Assembly (NCBI GenBank): GCA_039583875.1
Contig: CM077151.1
Coordinates: 26,589,940 to 26,653,939 of the forward strand
Source of the DNA: Platanthera guangdongensis
Taxonomy: Eukaryota > Streptophyta > Magnoliopsida > Asparagales > Orchidaceae
DNA: 64,000 nucleotides
Direction of reading: 5' to 3'
Shown here: piece by piece, positions 22,975 through 35,200 of the stretch
Layout of the letters: each line of letters starts with the position of its first letter
Numbering within the stretch: position 1 is the stretch's first letter
Notes under the pieces: generated by a model
Told to the model about the DNA's origin: nothing
The model's input: the letters and a program-made list of their open reading frames with translations, nothing else
Database searches by the model: none
Position numbers and translations under genes: made by a program

Positions 22975-23241
22975 TATATATAACATTAATGGCTTTTATT
23001 ATGTACACGATCAATTGTTTTGCACAAATTTATGAAGATTTGTAACCGTAACTCTTTAAGAAACAGGGTGAAGTCAGTTGCGCCTTTACCAGACAGCCCT
23101 CTTCTTTGACTGAACTTGCATATTCTGAGCTTGCCATACTGAACTTGAATCATACAGCAACGCAAGCGGTTGCAATAAAATCTGGTTGGTCTATTGGAAT
23201 GGGTACAACTTTCTCAGCTGCTTCAAAGAACAAATTCATTT
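22975..23241 (-). CDS. GT51 gene exon 5 (mostly 3-prime UTR), proposed
   Basis: A strong acceptor (pyrimidine-rich tract, then tttttgcag) at 23246-23242 would add AAA and then TGA (23238-23236), so the protein ends one residue into this exon. An AATAAA signal follows about 240 nt later. A different frame of the same exon is open for 28 codons, so another unseen exon upstream could change the ending. The join to exon 4 rests on frame and signals only. Confidence 0.4.
22995..23000 (-). terminator. Polyadenylation signal AATAAA
   Basis: Minus-strand AATAAA about 240 nt after the proposed stop codon of the GT51 gene. Confidence 0.45.
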
Positions 23242-26200
23242 CTGCAAAAATAGCGAGTAAAATAAGATAAAATTGTAGGAACAGTTGAGATAATTAATAT
23301 TAGTCTATTTGTATGTGCATGAGATTAGTCACACAATGTGAGTTAAGCTGTAAGTGTCAATGTATTTCCTATATATTATGTCCTATATGAATGAATAAGA
23401 TCACTCAAGTGTTTTCTTCCTTACTTTCAAGAACAACAGCTAAAGTAGATTGCTTGCTACATAAGCAAACACAGTTGTAGTAGAGAAGAAAGAGAGATTA
23501 ATCAAAAAAAGGAAAAAAAACTAAAAACAGAACTCATACACTGGCTTATTTTATTTAGAAACTTGATAAATTTCCCCGTTCTTCCACCAGCTTGATAGCA
23601 TAAACAAAAGTTTGATTTATAATATGAGTTCTTTTAGGGTTTAAGGTAAAAGGTTTAGAGTATAAAACTTAGGTCGTTTTCACCATTTTAGAAAGTGGAA
23701 GAGTTGTTTCTTCCCCTCCAAAAAAATAAAGACTTCACCCTTCCTTTAACAACATGAAATGCTTGTGGGCTATATAAACCTTATGTCTGTAATGGTGAAA
23801 AAGCTTCTATAAGCATAAGCAGATGTAGTGTAACAATTATCATCATCAATAGCTTTTCTCCAACACTTTAGGGCTGGATAATGCATCCTGAAATTCCATA
23901 CACTGGTCTAAACTGCATTGTGAGGTGACACTATTTTGCATGTCATTTCACATAATTATTTGACAATAATTCTACCTGATATATTGTTGCGGGCCGCGCC
24001 GCAGGAATCTGGGACTCTGGGCTTAATCCCGCACCCGCATCCTGGGTCCCCTTACCACAACATGGGCCGCGGCCCAACGCACCCAACCCCATTTTTGCGC
24101 ATGTTCTCAGCGCGGAGGGGATGTTGAGGCCAAGATTCGATCCCGCTATCTCCTTGATAAGAAGCACTTAATGCTTGCCCACATCACCAACTGGTCTGAG
24201 TTGTTATGTGCCCTAAATTGAGAGCGCGTGCACGAGGGAAGAGGGGGGAAATCCTCGAGGGAGGAGGAGGAGGAGCTCCGGCGAGCTATGGCGGCGGCGG
24301 CTTGCGAACGGCAGAGGCGGCGGGAGCGAAACACGGAAATCGCGACGGGCGGCTAGGGCTGAGGGCTTACGGGTTCCGTGAGGTGAGGAAAAGGGATTAG
24401 AGAGAGAGAGAGAAGTTAAAGAGAGGAATTAAAAAAACAAAAAAAAATGCTTTGCCTTTCCCCTTTGGTTCCCCCCATCTGGGTATTTAAGTAGTCACAC
24501 CACAATGCCCCCTCCTTGGGCTTAGACATGGAGGATCAAAAGCGCGCAGAATAATAAAATAGAAAGTAGAACTAGATAAGGGTCGACAATATAGGCGGGA
24601 ACAAAGCGGGACTGTAACATCTCCACCCTGCCCGACGACAAGCTTGCCCTCAAGCTTGTTTTGCAGTGACGGTCGGCGTCAGATCTCCCGTGTCAGTGTT
24701 ATTATCTCGTTCTGCAGCCAGGTCGTCTACCTTCAACTTGAAGAGACGTTTGCAGATGTCCACAAAATAATGGCTCATCGCAGTTGTAACAGAGGCCCTT
24801 GACACGACGATCATTCATCTCATGTTGAGACAATTGGTGAATGATATCCGGGCAGTCGACCTCTCGGTGAGTCTGACTATGGGTACGATTGGGCCCCTCA
24901 GTGTCTGGGTGATGTAGATGGGGGCGATCCAAGAGCAGACGCTTCTCGCAGATCAGAGTCAAACTCATTGTAGTCGTCAGATCTGCGGGGGCCTGAAATT
25001 CCACGTCCATGCGGAGGCGTTCATGGAGTCCTGCCGTGAAGATGGGTACCTGTTGTGCGGGAAGAACTGAGGGAGTGCGAGCCAGGCGAACTTGAAACTA
25101 TTCGAGGTACTCGTCGATCGGGCCGGTCTGCTAGAGAGAGATGAGATCCTACAAGGTATTGCTGTGGAGAGGTGATCCGAAGTGGAGGGTGCAGCTTACT
25201 TTGAAATATTCCCAATATAGGAGTGGTTTCTCCCGTTGCAGCTGGGAAACCAAACTTGGGCGGGGCCCATCAGGTGAAAGGAAGCAATATTGAGCCACTC
25301 TTCCCAAGGGGTGCGCTGGGCGAAGAACTGCTCGCAACGAGAGAGCCAGGTCAAGGGGTCTCCGTGGCCGTCAAATATTGGAAAATCTTGCCGCATGTAT
25401 CGACGTTGCCCTCATGTCTTTAGGGTAAAACTCCGACAGGGTTGGCGGAATCGGCACATCACTGGAGAAGCCCATTGTCGGTTAGGTCGTTCGGTTAGCC
25501 GCTAGTTGGGTGGTGACGGCAGCAATAAAGGCGTTGTTGTTATCCGCTAGGAGCTTGGCGAGAGACTCAAAAATTTGAGAGAGGGAGGACTGTTCGTCCA
25601 TTGCGTGAGGAGAATTTGGAGGGTGGTTGACGCCAGAGGGGAGGGAGGAAGGAAGGACCGGCGGCAGAAGCAAACCGGTGGACGCCGCAAGGAGAGAACC
25701 CCCAGCGATGGAAAAGCCGAGGATAGGCTGCGAGGGAGTGTGGCTGGATGGCGTACGATGCGGTGGAAGCTATTGGAGGGCACGACCGGGACTGAGCGTG
25801 GCTGGTTGACACGGAAAAGACGAGCGGGAGGGCTGGACGGAGGGTGATGGCGCTGGGATGGCCGGATCAACCTCAACAAGGGCGGAGATCTACGGATCTG
25901 GGGCGTCGGCAGCGGGGAGGAAGGTTCTCTCTGATACCAAGTTGTTGCGTGCCCTAAATTGAGAGCGCGTGCACGTGGGAAGAGAGGGAAAATCCTCGAG
26001 GGAGGAGGAGGAGCTCCGGCGAGCTATGGCGACGGCTTGCGGCTTGCGAACGACAGAGGCGGCGGGAGCGGATTGCGGAAATCGCAACGGGCGGCTAGGG
26101 CTGGGAGCTTGTAGGTTACGTGAGGTGAGGAAAAGGGATTAGAGAGAGAAAGAGAAGTTAGAGAGAGGAATTAGAAAAAAAATAAACTTGTTTTGCCTTC

Positions 26201-29200
26201 CCCCTTTGGTTCCCCCATCAGGGTATTTAAGTAGTCACACCACAATGCCCCTCCTTGGGCTTAGATGCAGAGGATCAAAAGCGCGCATAATAATAAAATA
26301 GAAAGTAGAACTAGATAAGGGTCGGCAATATAAGGGACCAAAGCGGGACCATAACATATATTTTGTCATCTACTATGGTTCACCCACAATAAGTATTTCT
26401 CGGGTTCTTATATTCAATATGTGCTACTTCATAACCTCTCTAATTTAATTTTATCATTGTTACCGCAGATGTATTTTAACATTCTAATTTCCAACACAAT
26501 TAGTTTTGTTGTATGTGACAAAATCATTAAACCGAATCATAAAAGCACTAATAGCATCTGATGCACAAATTGAAGTATGGTGAGACCGTAAGAATAATGA
26601 TATAACTAGTTTTCATATGTAATGCACTTTCTGTATTGGTTAACAATTGTGTTTGTGCTCTTAAGTTAAACTGGAATAGGGCACTTTGCAGTGGTTATGA
26701 CAGAATGGAAAAGTTAGAAACTGTGAATAATATAGCTAGATTCCCTTAAACTACAAGAATTACTCCCATGCTTATGCTGAACATGGATTTAATAAACTGA
26801 ACCCAAATCAGCCGAGAAATTGTTTTCCCATATGAAATTCAGAACATGCGTCGAACAAAAGTTAAAATCTTCGCAGGAAAAGAACAGTTTAAGACATTGA
26901 TTATTGTTGGAAAAGCCCACTTAAACTAGGCCCATTTGTATAGCTTTTATTGATTTCTCTCCTCTCTTTAGTCACACATTGTGTATAGGATTTTTCTCTC
27001 TCTTTCTCTCATCTATATATATGTACTCATTCTTTGTATTTGTACCAAGTGGACATATATACAAGGTTGGCTTTCTCCATTTCTACATGGTATCAGAGCC
27101 AGGTTCCGGACTCCTGCGGACTCCCTTTCCTATCCGCCCTGCGGCCTGCGGTCTCTGCGGCCTGCGTATGTGTGTCCGCAACTCCTAGTCGCACCCCCCC
27201 CTGCGGCCTCCCTTTTCCAGACCGCTTCCTCTCATCCCGTGGAACCACTCCTCTTACCTCCTCTTCCTTCCTCTTCTGGCCCCTCTTTATAGCCCTCTCT
27301 CTGATCCTGTGGGGTCCACTGCTTCCCTTAGTCCGCTGCGGCCCCTTCTTGTCCGGCGCGACCTCGGCGAACTCAATCCCTAACTCCGCGGTCTCCGTCT
27401 GTCCGCTGCGAACTCGGTATTCGCCTCCTCTTCCTGGTCTCTTTCGTCCGCCGTAAGCGCGGCGGCCTCCTGTCCGCCCTTCTCTCTTGCCTAAGGCTGC
27501 TCTCCTTTCTCTTCAGGCGGCCAAGATCTTTTTCCCTATCCGCCGCGGGCTCGCCTCTCTGCGTTCTTTCAGTCTTGCGGACTGGTCCAGCCCGCTGAAG
27601 TCTTGCGGCTTGTCCTCTCTTCTCCGCTCGCTACTGTCCGCCGTGGTTTGATCCAGTCCGCCGCGGTCTTATCCAGTCCGCCGCAGTCTCTTCAATCCGC
27701 CGCGGCCTCACCTCGCCCGCTCCTTGCTGAGTGTCTGTGTGCACACCGCGGCCTCCTCAGTCCGCCGCTGCCTTCTCCAGTCCGCCGCGACCTCCTCCAG
27801 CTCGCCGCGGCCTCCTCCAGCTCGCCGCGGCCTCCTCCAGCTCGCCGCGGCCTCATCCAGTCTGCTGTCTTTCCGCTTCCTCTCCTCCAGGTTGCCCCCC
27901 ATGTCTACATCTGCGGATTCTGTCGGCACGGCAGTTCCTCCTCCTGAACGCCCGGCCTCTCTCCAGGAAGTCCGAGACGAGCTTCAGATCACCACAATTT
28001 CTCTCACTGGCAAGAAGAACTTTGTGGAATGGGCACACTCGGTTCGCCGTGTCCTTCAGTCAAAGGGATTCCTTCATCACTTGACTCAGACCGTTATTGG
28101 TATCCCTACTGATGAATGGTTACGCAATGATGGTCGTGTGCAGACTTGGCTTCTCAACTCTCTTGATGGCGAATCTTATCGCCTGGCCATGTATCATGAG
28201 ACGGCCAAAGGCATGTGAGACGAGCTCCACACCCTCTACTCTGGCAAGGATAGTCTCCACCATCTATATGACATCATCACTGCTCTCCAGGCCCTTGATA
28301 GCAGTGGCGCAACTGACCTGACGTCCTTTGTTGCTCAGGCCCGGTCTCTGGTTGAGGCTTGGATCCACCATCAGCCTCCAACTTTGGATCTTGCTGCTCA
28401 ACGTACCCAAAAGGAAGCTGTGGGTATCGCCATGATGATGGCCCGGGTACCACCTCATCTTCACAGTGTCCGGGCTCACATCCTCTCATCTACCGTTACA
28501 CCATCTTTTTCCGATGTGTGTTCAATGCTTCTCAAAGTCTCCCCGCCTCCGGATGTGCCCGGACTTCCTTCTCCAGCCCTTGTTCAACAGGCACCAGCTC
28601 TCTTATTGTCTCTTCCCTTTTCTGCCTGTGGTGGCCGCTCTGACTCTCGCGGCCGGGGTCGCGGTGGCCGGTCTAGGCCTAAGTGCTCGTTCTGCGGTAA
28701 AGATGGACATCTTGAGGCCACATGCTATCGCAAACATGGCCGACCTCCTCGTCCACAAGCCCCTGCTGCTACTACCGACTCTGCTTCACCTCGTACTGAT
28801 CTCGACGAAGTTCGTCTTCAGCTCCAGCATCTTCATGGCCTGCTCAGCCGTCCGCCTGCCTCGGTTGTCTCTGCTGCTTCTATCTCCAATGAAGGTATCG
28901 TCTGCCTCTCCTCTGGCACGCGCTGGATCCTTGATTCTGGTGCCACTCATCATATCACCTCTGTTCGGCCACCTCAGTACTTGTCTTCACCTCACCCGAA
29001 GTACATTACTGTCGTTAATGGGGCATCGGTTCCAGTCTCTGGATGTGCTGATATTTCACTCACCTCTTCTCTCCTCCTGCGCTCGGCTCTACATGTTCCG
29101 GGCTCTCCTTTCAATTTACTGTCTGTTGTTCGCCTTACTACTGATTCTAATTACTCCGTGACATTTACTTCTTCTTCTTTTCTCATACAGGATCAGCAGA

Positions 29201-32200
29201 CGCGGACTATCATTGGTAGAGGACGGTTGCATAATGGGCTCTATCTTCTTGATGACTCTCCCACTGTCCTCGCATCTATCTCCTCTTCGGATTGGCATCG
29301 CCGTCTGGGACATGCTCCTTTTCCAGTCCTCCGGAAGGCTCTTCCTGATGTTACTCTCCCTGCTTTTCGCTGCGACACATGTATTTTGGGCAAACAGCCC
29401 CGTTCATCATTCCCTCCTCATTGTACTCGGAGCTCCGCTGCTTTTATTTTAGTACACTCCGATATACGGGGTCCGTACAAATTTACTAGTATTTCTGACT
29501 ATCGGTATTTTCTTACTTTTATTGATGATTACTCTCGCATGACGTGGTTATATCTCATTCGGGATCGCTCTGAACTTCCCCGCGTATTTCGGGCTTTCAT
29601 ACTTGAGACTCGCACTCAGTTCTCTGCGCTTATTCGCACTATTCGTACTGACAATGCGCGGGAGTACACCAGCCATACCTTTGCCACTCTCTGCTCTGAG
29701 TTCGGCATTCTTCACCAAACCTCGTGTCCGTACACTCCACAACAGAATGGTGTCGCCGAGCGCAAGAATCGTCACCTACTTGATGTCGCTCGCTCCCTTA
29801 TGCTTCAAATGCAGGTTCCCAAACCATACTGGAACTACGCGCTCTCCACGGCTTGCTTCCTCATCAACCGTCTCTCGTCTTCCGTCCTCCAGTATGCTAC
29901 TCCCTTCAGCCTCCTCTTTCCCACAACTCCGCCTTTTCTCGTTCCTCCTCGGGTGTTTGGGTGTACCTGCTATGTTCACCACCTCGGTCCCTCCACAGAC
30001 AAACTGGACCCTCGTGCCACCAAGCATATCTTTGTCGGGTACTCGCGCACTCAGAAGGGTTATGTCTGTTATTCACCTGCTACCCGCAAGGTTACTGTCT
30101 CCGCTGACGTCACTTTTCGTGAAGATATTCCATTCTTCCCTGCTCTCGATGTCGCTCTGAGTCCAGCTCCCGTCGTTCGTCCTGTCATTCCTGCTCCTCA
30201 CTCCTCATCCTCTCTGCCTTCCCTACCTCCTGTTCGTCCACCACCCCCGGTTATCCGGGTCTATTCTCGTCGCTCTCCTCATCCCGTTGCCCCTTTGCAG
30301 TCGGCTTCGCCCTCTGGTGCTCTGCTCCCTGCTGCTCCGGCTCCCGTCTCTACCGCTCATCCGATGGCGAATTACGTCTCTCTCCATCGCCTCTCTCCCT
30401 CTCTTCTTCACTTTGCCACCTCATTATCCTCTGTTTTGGTCTCTAACTCTTTGCAGGAGGCGCTTCACCATCCTGGCTGGCGGGCTGCCATGGACGAAGA
30501 AATGACGGCCCTCTGGGCCAACCAGACCTGGGTCTTGGTTCCCTTACCTCCCGGTCAGCACCCTGTTGGGTGTAAATGGGTGTTCGTCATCAAGCATGCT
30601 CCGGATGACACTATTGCCCGATTAAAGGCCCGTCTTGTGGCCCGTGGCTTCACACAACAGGAGGGCCTCGACTATGAGGAAACCTTCTCTCCGGTGGCCA
30701 AGCTCAACACTGTCCGCGTTCTTCTCTCCGTCGCGGTGCACCGCCACTGGCCCCTTCATCAGCTCGACATCAAGAACGCCTTTTTAAATGGCGACCTTCA
30801 GGAAACCGTCTACATGCGCCAACCGCCCGGGTTTGAGACCACGGGGGAGTCTCGGGTATGTCTTCTCAAAAAGTCAATTTATGGTCTCAAACAGTCCCCT
30901 CGGGCGTGGTTTGACAAGTTTAGCAAGGTTGTTCGGGCCATGGGGTTCACTCGGAGTTCTGCAGATTTCTCCCTCTTTACCCGACACCGGGCTACTGGCA
31001 CCGTCCTTCTGTTGGTTTATGTTGATGACATCCTTCTCACTTGGGATGACTCCAAGGGGATTCAAGACGTCAAACAACATCTGAGCACTGTTTTTCAAAC
31101 TAAAGACCTGGGAAACTTCGCTATTTCCTTGGTCTCGAGATCGCCCGGCGGCCGGACGGGTTGGTGCTCTCCCAATGAAAGTACTGTCTCGATCTTCTCA
31201 AAGATGCTGGTCAGTCTGGTTGCAAGCCAGCTTGTACCCCGATGGAGGCAAATCACAAATTATGCGCTCATGCTTCGGATGACGATTTGCTGCTTCCGAA
31301 CCCGGAATACTATCGACGTCTTGTGGGAAAGTTGATCTATCTAACAGACACGAGGCCGGATATATCGTTTGCAGTTGGGGTTATCAGTCGGTTCATGCAT
31401 GCCCCCCGGGCTTCTCATCTTCAAGCGGTTGAACGGATTCTTCGATACCTTAAGGGAGCTCCGGGTCAAGGGCTGGTTTACAAAACCTCCGACTCTGCTC
31501 CCGCATTGGTTGCCTATTCTGATGCCGACTATGCGGGTTCCCTGGACGATCGAAAGTCAACTAGTGGGTTCTGTACTTATCTTGGTGGTCATCTTATTAC
31601 GTGGAAGAGTAAGAAACAAGCTGTGGTAGTCCGTTCCTCTGCAGAAGCTGAATACCGATCGATGACCTCGGTTGTCTCAGAACTCACATGGCTTGAAAGT
31701 CTCCTTACTGACCTGGGAGTAAAACTCTCGTCCTCTGCTGTTCTATTTTGTGATAGTCAAGCCGCCATACACATCGCAAAGAATCTGGTATTTCATGAGC
31801 GCACAAAACATATAGAAGTTGACTGTCACTTTGTTCGTGAGAAGGTTCAATTGAAGAAACTTGAATTGAAGCATGTTCCAGGAACTGATCAAGTTGCCGA
31901 CATCCTCACAAAGGCCTTATAAAGCACCCTGTTCTACCAGTGTTTGTCCAAGCTGGGTGCATATGACCTATACGCTCCAGCTTGCGGGGGAGTGTTGGAA
32001 AAGCCCACTAAAACTAGGCCCATTTGTATAGCTTTTATTGATTTCTCTCCTCTCTTTAGTCTCACATTGTGTATAGGACTTTTCTCTCTCTTTCTCTCAT
32101 CTATATATATGTACTCATTCTTTGTATTTGTACCAAGTGGACATATATACAAGGTTGGCTTTCTCCATTTCTACAATTATATTCTATCATCTTAGCTACT

Positions 32201-35200
32201 ACATATGCAAACATAATTACCGTGATTTCCTGTCCATCATGGTTATTGTCTAAGCAAAGAGGTTGCCTCACAATCTCAAGTGCTCTCTCCAAATCGAGAA
32301 ACCCAGCAGAGACCATTCTCCTTAATGCCCGAGCTTGTGACTCCTTCCCCCTTTAGAAATCAAACAATTAGATTTCATTCACTCTATTGCCGAATAAATA
32401 AGGAATACGTTAAAAGAACAAACTAAGCAAAACTCCAAGACAAACCTAGTAAATTTCAATTGACAGTTATATTTAAAAAAAGTTGTTCTCACTTCTTTGG
32501 ATTTGTAATTGGGTTTAGGACTTCTGGGCCAGGTAAGATCCCAGCTAGCAGTGTAGATTCACTAATATTAAGCATGGAGGGAGGCTTTCCAAAGTAAAAT
32601 AGAGATGCTGCTTCAATGCCATACTTCCCATGTCCCCAATACATCTGTGCATCAAAATCACAATTAGCTTTCGACATTAAGATGAAGATTGGTGCTCATT
32701 TGGTTGCTTATTTATTGCAAAAATAATCAAAAAAAAAGTAGAAAGTTCATCTTCATATTTAAGTGTCAAAATGAACTCATTATATGGAGGAGATTTGAGG
32801 AGAAAATCTATGTTTATTTCTAAATAAATCCATCCAAATAATAAAAAAACTACTCCATTTTTTACATTTTTAGTCATTTTTTCCAATTTCAAGCTACCAG
32901 ATTGGATTGGTAGGTATATCATATTGCAAATTATATAGTTACACCTGTAGTAGTCCCTTAAGATATAAATAATAATAATAACTTACAAGAATTGAAAAAT
33001 GAGGTTCAAATGTGAATAATTGTTAACATTTTGAAAGTCTTATGCAATACAATGGACATCACTGCAAATTTTTAGGCAACGGCAACATGGTAATTAAGAA
33101 AAATGTAAGTTCCGCTAAGGAGAAGCACTCGATTTCGGAAACAAACCGACGGCATAACTTTGGGGGCGCGTGAGGGGGCGGATCGGGCTCGGGTGAAGTT
33201 GAATCTTGTTTGAGTTTAGGGTTTAGGTTGTTGTTTTTTTTTGGGTCGGGTTTTGTATGGGTTGTGCCCCAAGGGTATTTTGGGGACATCTTAGTGAGAG
33301 GCAAATATAAGGGGGAGGGTTAGGGCGTGAGGGAAAGCAACTATTTTGGAGGATTTTTTTCCGTATGCTCTCTGGGAGATTCTATTGCGGCATAATGGAG
33401 GTGTGATTCCGGCGAGCTTGGGAGCGGTGTGCGGCGATCCGGTCGGCTATCACTTGGGCTAGCGGGGAGGTGAGTAAATCCCGAGCTAGAAGGGCCTAAC
33501 TGCAGATCCGGGCGGGTGGCCGGCGGCATCGAGGTTTATGAGTTGTGGAAGTTTGGTAGTTATTTTTTTCTAGGTTCATCTGGTGTAGGAGCTGTGTGAG
33601 TTCTGCCATGGTATTTCATGCTCTGTTAATATTCTGTCTTGGACTGTGGCTATGAGCTATTTTGTTCATCTTGCTGTGCTTTCTTGATAAATGAAGATGA
33701 TTAGTGACTTCCTATAAGGGTCTGGGACTGGGCAGTGGTTTGATTGATTGTTCAAGGGGTCAAGAAGTTGGTGCGCCCCGAAGTGTTTGGTGGATTGCCT
33801 GAACCAAGTTCTGCTCCTGTGTGGGTGGATTGAGGAATTGTTGTTGAACCCGATCTGCGGGTTCTCAACAAAAGGATAACCGAGCAAAGAAAGAAAAAAA
33901 AGAGACAATTCCCAAATCAAACACTACACAAGAAATTAACTAGTTCACACAGATTGGACTACGCCTATTGGAAGTAGTGTTAGAACCAACTAAAAGACAC
34001 CGCACAAAACATATGAGGAAGAAAGTTGCTGATATTTCTTCATGCATTCAATACAAAAACTTCATTACATATAAATGAAAGAGATGACTAAAAACGGAAA
34101 AAAATAATGCCTAAAACAATTATGGCAAAATGAAAGAAACGGCAGGGGCCCAAACAAGGAAAATAATAGAAACGTCCAAATGGGACTTTATTCCCTACCA
34201 TAAACAAAATAGGAAAAAACAACTAATTATTAACATTCAACCCCGAATTAGTTTGTCATTTACGTCACGCACTCGAAGTCGCTCCCGCATTTCAACGAAC
34301 TTGTTCCTTGCGAGTGTCTTAGTGAATATGTCAGCAAACTGGTCGTTAGTATGTACATACTCGACCTCGATCATCCCACACTCCACGCAGTCCCGAATGT
34401 AGTGGTAACGAGTATCAATGTGTTTTGACCGATCATGATACACGGGATTCTTGGTTAGTGCAATCGCCGATTTGTTGTCAACAAAGAGAGTTGCTTTGCA
34501 CCTAATCCGCTTCCGAATATCATCGAGTAGGTTGAGTAACCATACTCCTTGCTGTGCCGCAATCGAAGCTGATATATATTCGGCCTCGCAAGAAGATAAG
34601 ACTACAAACCGTTGCTTCTGCGACATCCAAGTGATGATGTTCCGGCCTAGGAAGTATGCAACTCCCGTAGTGTTTTTCCTATCATCAATGCTCCCTCCAT
34701 GATCACTGTCGCAGTAGCCAACTAACTTCGTTCCTCCACGAAGATTCCTCTCATAAGAAAGACCAAACTCGCTTGTACCTTTCAGATACCGCAAAATCTG
34801 CTTCACCACCGCAAAATGCTGGGTATTGGGCTTCTCCATGAACCTGCTCGCTATCCCAACGGCATATGCAATATCCGGACGCGTATTCACCAAATATCTC
34901 AAGCATCCTATTGCGCTCCTATACTCTGTAGGATCCACCAAAGGATAATCGCCCGTCTTGCTCAATTTGAGCCTTGGTTCCATCGGAACTTGAGTGCTAT
35001 TGCAGTCTCCCATCCCAAATTTCTCAAGAATTTTTAATATGTACGAAGACTGACAAAGGGTGATTGCCTGAGGCGTTTGGGATACCTCTATCCCCAAGTA
35101 GTAGGTGAGCAATCTGAGATCGCTCATGCAGAACAACTCCTTCATCTGAGCTTTGAACTTGTTCACCTCCACGCCGCTTGATCCGATGATGATGAGATCA

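Larger units (their letters stand above)
23985..26356 (-). mobile_element. Gag-only Ty3/gypsy retrotransposon in GT51 intron 4
   Basis: It is flanked by the 5-bp direct repeat tatat (23980-23984 and 26357-26361). LTRs: 5-prime LTR 26356-25943 and 3-prime LTR 24619-24202, the latter with about 217 bp inserted at its outer end. On the minus strand a primer binding site (tggtatcagag, complementary to initiator tRNA-Met) lies 3 nt after the 5-prime LTR, and a polypurine tract (gcagggtggaga) abuts the 3-prime LTR. The internal 1.3 kb holds only gag remnants; protease, RT and integrase are deleted. It is non-autonomous. Confidence 0.75.
26905..32175 (+). mobile_element. Nearly complete young Ty1/copia retrotransposon
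   Basis: Both LTRs are 183 bp, with TG...CA ends, and differ at three positions (1.6 percent). The 5-bp target duplication attat is present on both sides (26900-26904 and 32176-32180). The primer binding site tggtatcagagcc follows the 5-prime LTR directly, and a polypurine tract (cttgcgggggag) precedes the 3-prime LTR. Gag and pol are in one frame except for a stop in gag and a frameshift plus a stop in pol. It is inserted antisense in intron 4 of the GT51 gene, 45 bp from the exon 4 donor. Lesions make this copy non-autonomous, though it could be mobilised in trans. Confidence 0.95.

Noticed and set aside
24120..24201. A tRNA gene on the minus strand
   Set aside because: A-box- and B-box-like motifs are present, but I cannot form the cloverleaf arms convincingly; a tRNA-derived SINE fits better.
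28466..29161. Second-frame ORFs over the copia and gypsy coding regions (for example 28466-29161, 29603-30160, 42396-42776)
   Set aside because: They are shadows of the recognised gag and pol frames.
26905..32175. An endogenous virus with an envelope gene
   Set aside because: Domain order is plain Ty1/copia (protease, integrase, RT, RNase H) with the LTR directly after RNase H; there is no room for or trace of an envelope.
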